64,000 bases of DNA from Oscillospiraceae bacterium. GTDB lineage: Bacteria; Bacillota; Clostridia; Oscillospirales; Ruminococcaceae. Positions 62,876 to 64,000 of this stretch are shown piece after piece. The notes beneath the pieces were generated by a model. It was not told where the DNA came from and did not search any database. It saw only the letters and a list, made by a program, of their open reading frames with translations. Every line of letters begins with the position of its first letter. Position 1 is the stretch's first letter. The position numbers and the translations under genes were made by a program. The stretch lies in the NCBI GenBank assembly GCA_021200565.1, contig JAJQGJ010000019.1, forward strand, positions 124,001 to 188,000, written 5' to 3'.

Positions 62876-63907
62876 CGCATCCCCGAAGCTGAAGAACCTA
62901 TACTTTTCCTCCACAGCACACTTATACGCCGCCATGGTTTTGTCCTTGCCTAAGAACGCAGAGACGAGCATGATGAGCGTGCTTTCGGGGAGGTGGAAGT
63001 TTGTGATTAGCCCGTCGATGGCTTTGAACTGATAGCCGGGATAGATGAAGATGTCGGTGTTGCCGTCATCAGGTCTTATTTCGCCGTTGAATTTTGTCGC
63101 AACACTTTCGAGCGTCCGGCAGGAGGTTGTCCCGACGGCTATAACCCTGCCGCCGTTTGCCTTGGTGCGGTTTATGAGTTCCGCAGTTTCCGGCGGGAGG
63201 TCATAGTGCTCCGAGTGCATCTTGTGCTCCGAAATGTTCTCTTCCTTGACCGGTCGGAAAGTGCCCAAGCCGACATGAAGGGTAACATGACCTATATTGA
63301 TTCCGTCGGCTTGAAGCTCCTCAAGCTGCTCAGTTGTGAAGTGAAGCCCGGCAGTCGGAGCGGCGGCGGAACCCACTTCGTTTGAATATACTGTCTGGTA
63401 TCTCTCGTTATTCTCAAGCTTCTCTTTTATGTATGGCGGCAGCGGCATCTGACCTATCTCGTCAAGCACCGTGTAGATGCTGCCCTCGCAGTCGAATTTT
63501 GCGATCCGGTTGCCGTCCTCCATAACGTCTATAATCTCGGCTGTGAGCTTTCCTCCGCCGAAAATAAACTTCGTGCCTATCTTAGCCTTTTTTCCGGGAC
63601 GGCAAAGAATCTCCCAGACCATATTTTCCTTCTGTTCGAGCAGAAGGAACTCGATAAACGTGCCATTGTCAGCTTTCTCGCCATAGATTCTTGCCGGAAG
63701 AACCCTTGAGTCGTTGACGATTAGGGTGTCACCTTTTTTCAGGTAATTGCGTAGATTGTAGAAGTGATCGTGTGTGATGCCGCCGGTTTCACGGTCAATG
63801 ACCATAAGCCGGGAAGCGTTTCTCGGCTCGACGGGAGTCTGTGCGATGAGCTCCTCCGGCAGATAATAATCAAAGTCGCTTGTTTTCAGATCGGTAACAA
63901 TAGTCAT
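62855..63907 (-). CDS. queA: S-adenosylmethionine:tRNA ribosyltransferase-isomerase
   Basis: This 350-residue enzyme of queuosine synthesis has [46 protein letters not shown] near residue 185 and [18 protein letters not shown]. Complete, with ATG 63907. It is the last gene in the window. Confidence 0.97.
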   Translation of the reverse strand: MTIVTDLKTSDFDYYLPEELIAQTPVEPRNASRLMVIDRETGGITHDHFYNLRNYLKKGDTLIVNDSRVLPARIYGEKADNGTFIEFLLLEQKENMVWEILCRPGKKAKIGTKFIFGGGKLTAEIIDVMEDGNRIAKFDCEGSIYTVLDEIGQMPLPPYIKEKLENNERYQTVYSNEVGSAAAPTAGLHFTTEQLEELQADGINIGHVTLHVGLGTFRPVKEENISEHKMHSEHYDLPPETAELINRTKANGGRVIAVGTTSCRTLESVATKFNGEIRPDDGNTDIFIYPGYQFKAIDGLITNFHLPESTLIMLVSAFLGKDKTMAAYKCAVEEKYRFFSFGDAMIIINA

Positions 63908-63951
63908 GATAATGTTGCTTCTTTCGAATAAAATTTGGTGTATTTTAAGGT

Positions 63952-63980
63952 TGACGGATTTGGAATGTCGCTGTATAATA
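63952..63980 (+). promoter_or_regulatory. Strong sigma-A-type promoter reading out of the window
   Basis: TTGACG at 63952-63957 and TATAAT at 63975-63980 with a 17-base spacer, plus strand, divergent from queA. Its gene lies beyond the right edge. Confidence 0.85.
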
Positions 63981-64000
63981 TATTAGGTATAGGTTGCGGA

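Noticed and set aside
1-64000. CRISPR array, rRNA or tRNA genes
   Set aside because: No regular direct repeats with spacers and no tRNA- or rRNA-like sequence were noticed on either strand.

Overview
The window looks like a chromosome segment of a Gram-positive gut or rumen Clostridia, most likely an Oscillospiraceae/Ruminococcus-like organism (inference). The grounds are AGGAGG-type ribosome sites, many TTG and GTG starts, stacked large serine recombinases, a Bce-type transporter with an intramembrane-sensing kinase, a lipoprotein GH5 glucanase, and short GC-rich palindromic repeats. No rRNA, tRNA or CRISPR array was seen.

Layout. (1) 1-3.95 kb: tandem large serine recombinases (one partial, two complete) plus a small protein resembling a recombinase catalytic domain without its serine, closed by a terminator. 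(2) 4.06-28.4 kb: a surface-polysaccharide locus with a WecG/TagA transferase, a dTDP-rhamnose set (rfbA, B, D, C), UDP-galactopyranose mutase, several glycosyltransferases, a Wzy-like polymerase, a Wzx flippase, pyruvyl-transferase, FrhB-like and acyl/acetyltransferase decoration genes, and kinase or nucleotidyltransferase-like proteins. (3) 28.4-40 kb: cargo, including a frameshifted PIN protein, Nudix, a membrane protein, a frameshifted histidine phosphatase, a Panacea-domain operon that looks like a toxin-antitoxin or defence unit, AraC with an HPr-like protein, an SDR, a Sel1-repeat protein and a second rfbB on the opposite strand. (4) 40.3-44.8 kb: mobile-element end with an XRE regulator, a recombinase remnant, AbiEi/AbiEii and two small element-type ORFs. 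(5) 44.8-64 kb: ordinary chromosome with BceAB/RS-like genes, a glycoside hydrolase, a lipoprotein with a two-component system, DUF1385, prmC, recA, recX, rimO, pgsA, GH5, a DUF4160/DUF2442 pair and queA.

Main discovery. The polysaccharide locus carries six poly-G tracts (five G6, one G7), all followed by TA and most preceded by GTGT or CGT. By eye they are the only G or C runs of six or more in the window. Each lies inside a gene or at a gene junction. Four interrupt a gene that becomes full length when one G is added or removed (a GT4 glycosyltransferase, a nucleotidyltransferase-like protein, a DUF4422 protein and an acyltransferase). One lies in the ninth and tenth codons of an acetyltransferase that is now in frame. 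One makes the stop codon of a GT2 gene and would fuse it to the next acetyltransferase. This is the signature of a multi-gene slipped-strand phase-variable surface glycan, with a conserved flank that suggests a defined sequence element rather than random homopolymers.

How the genes work together (inference): nucleotide sugars (dTDP-rhamnose, UDP-Galf) feed glycosyltransferases building a repeat unit, Wzx/Wzy-type genes export and polymerise it, and switchable transferases and acyltransferases would vary its structure. The locus sits between recombinase genes and defence-type cargo and may be part of an integrated island whose right edge lies near 44.8 kb.
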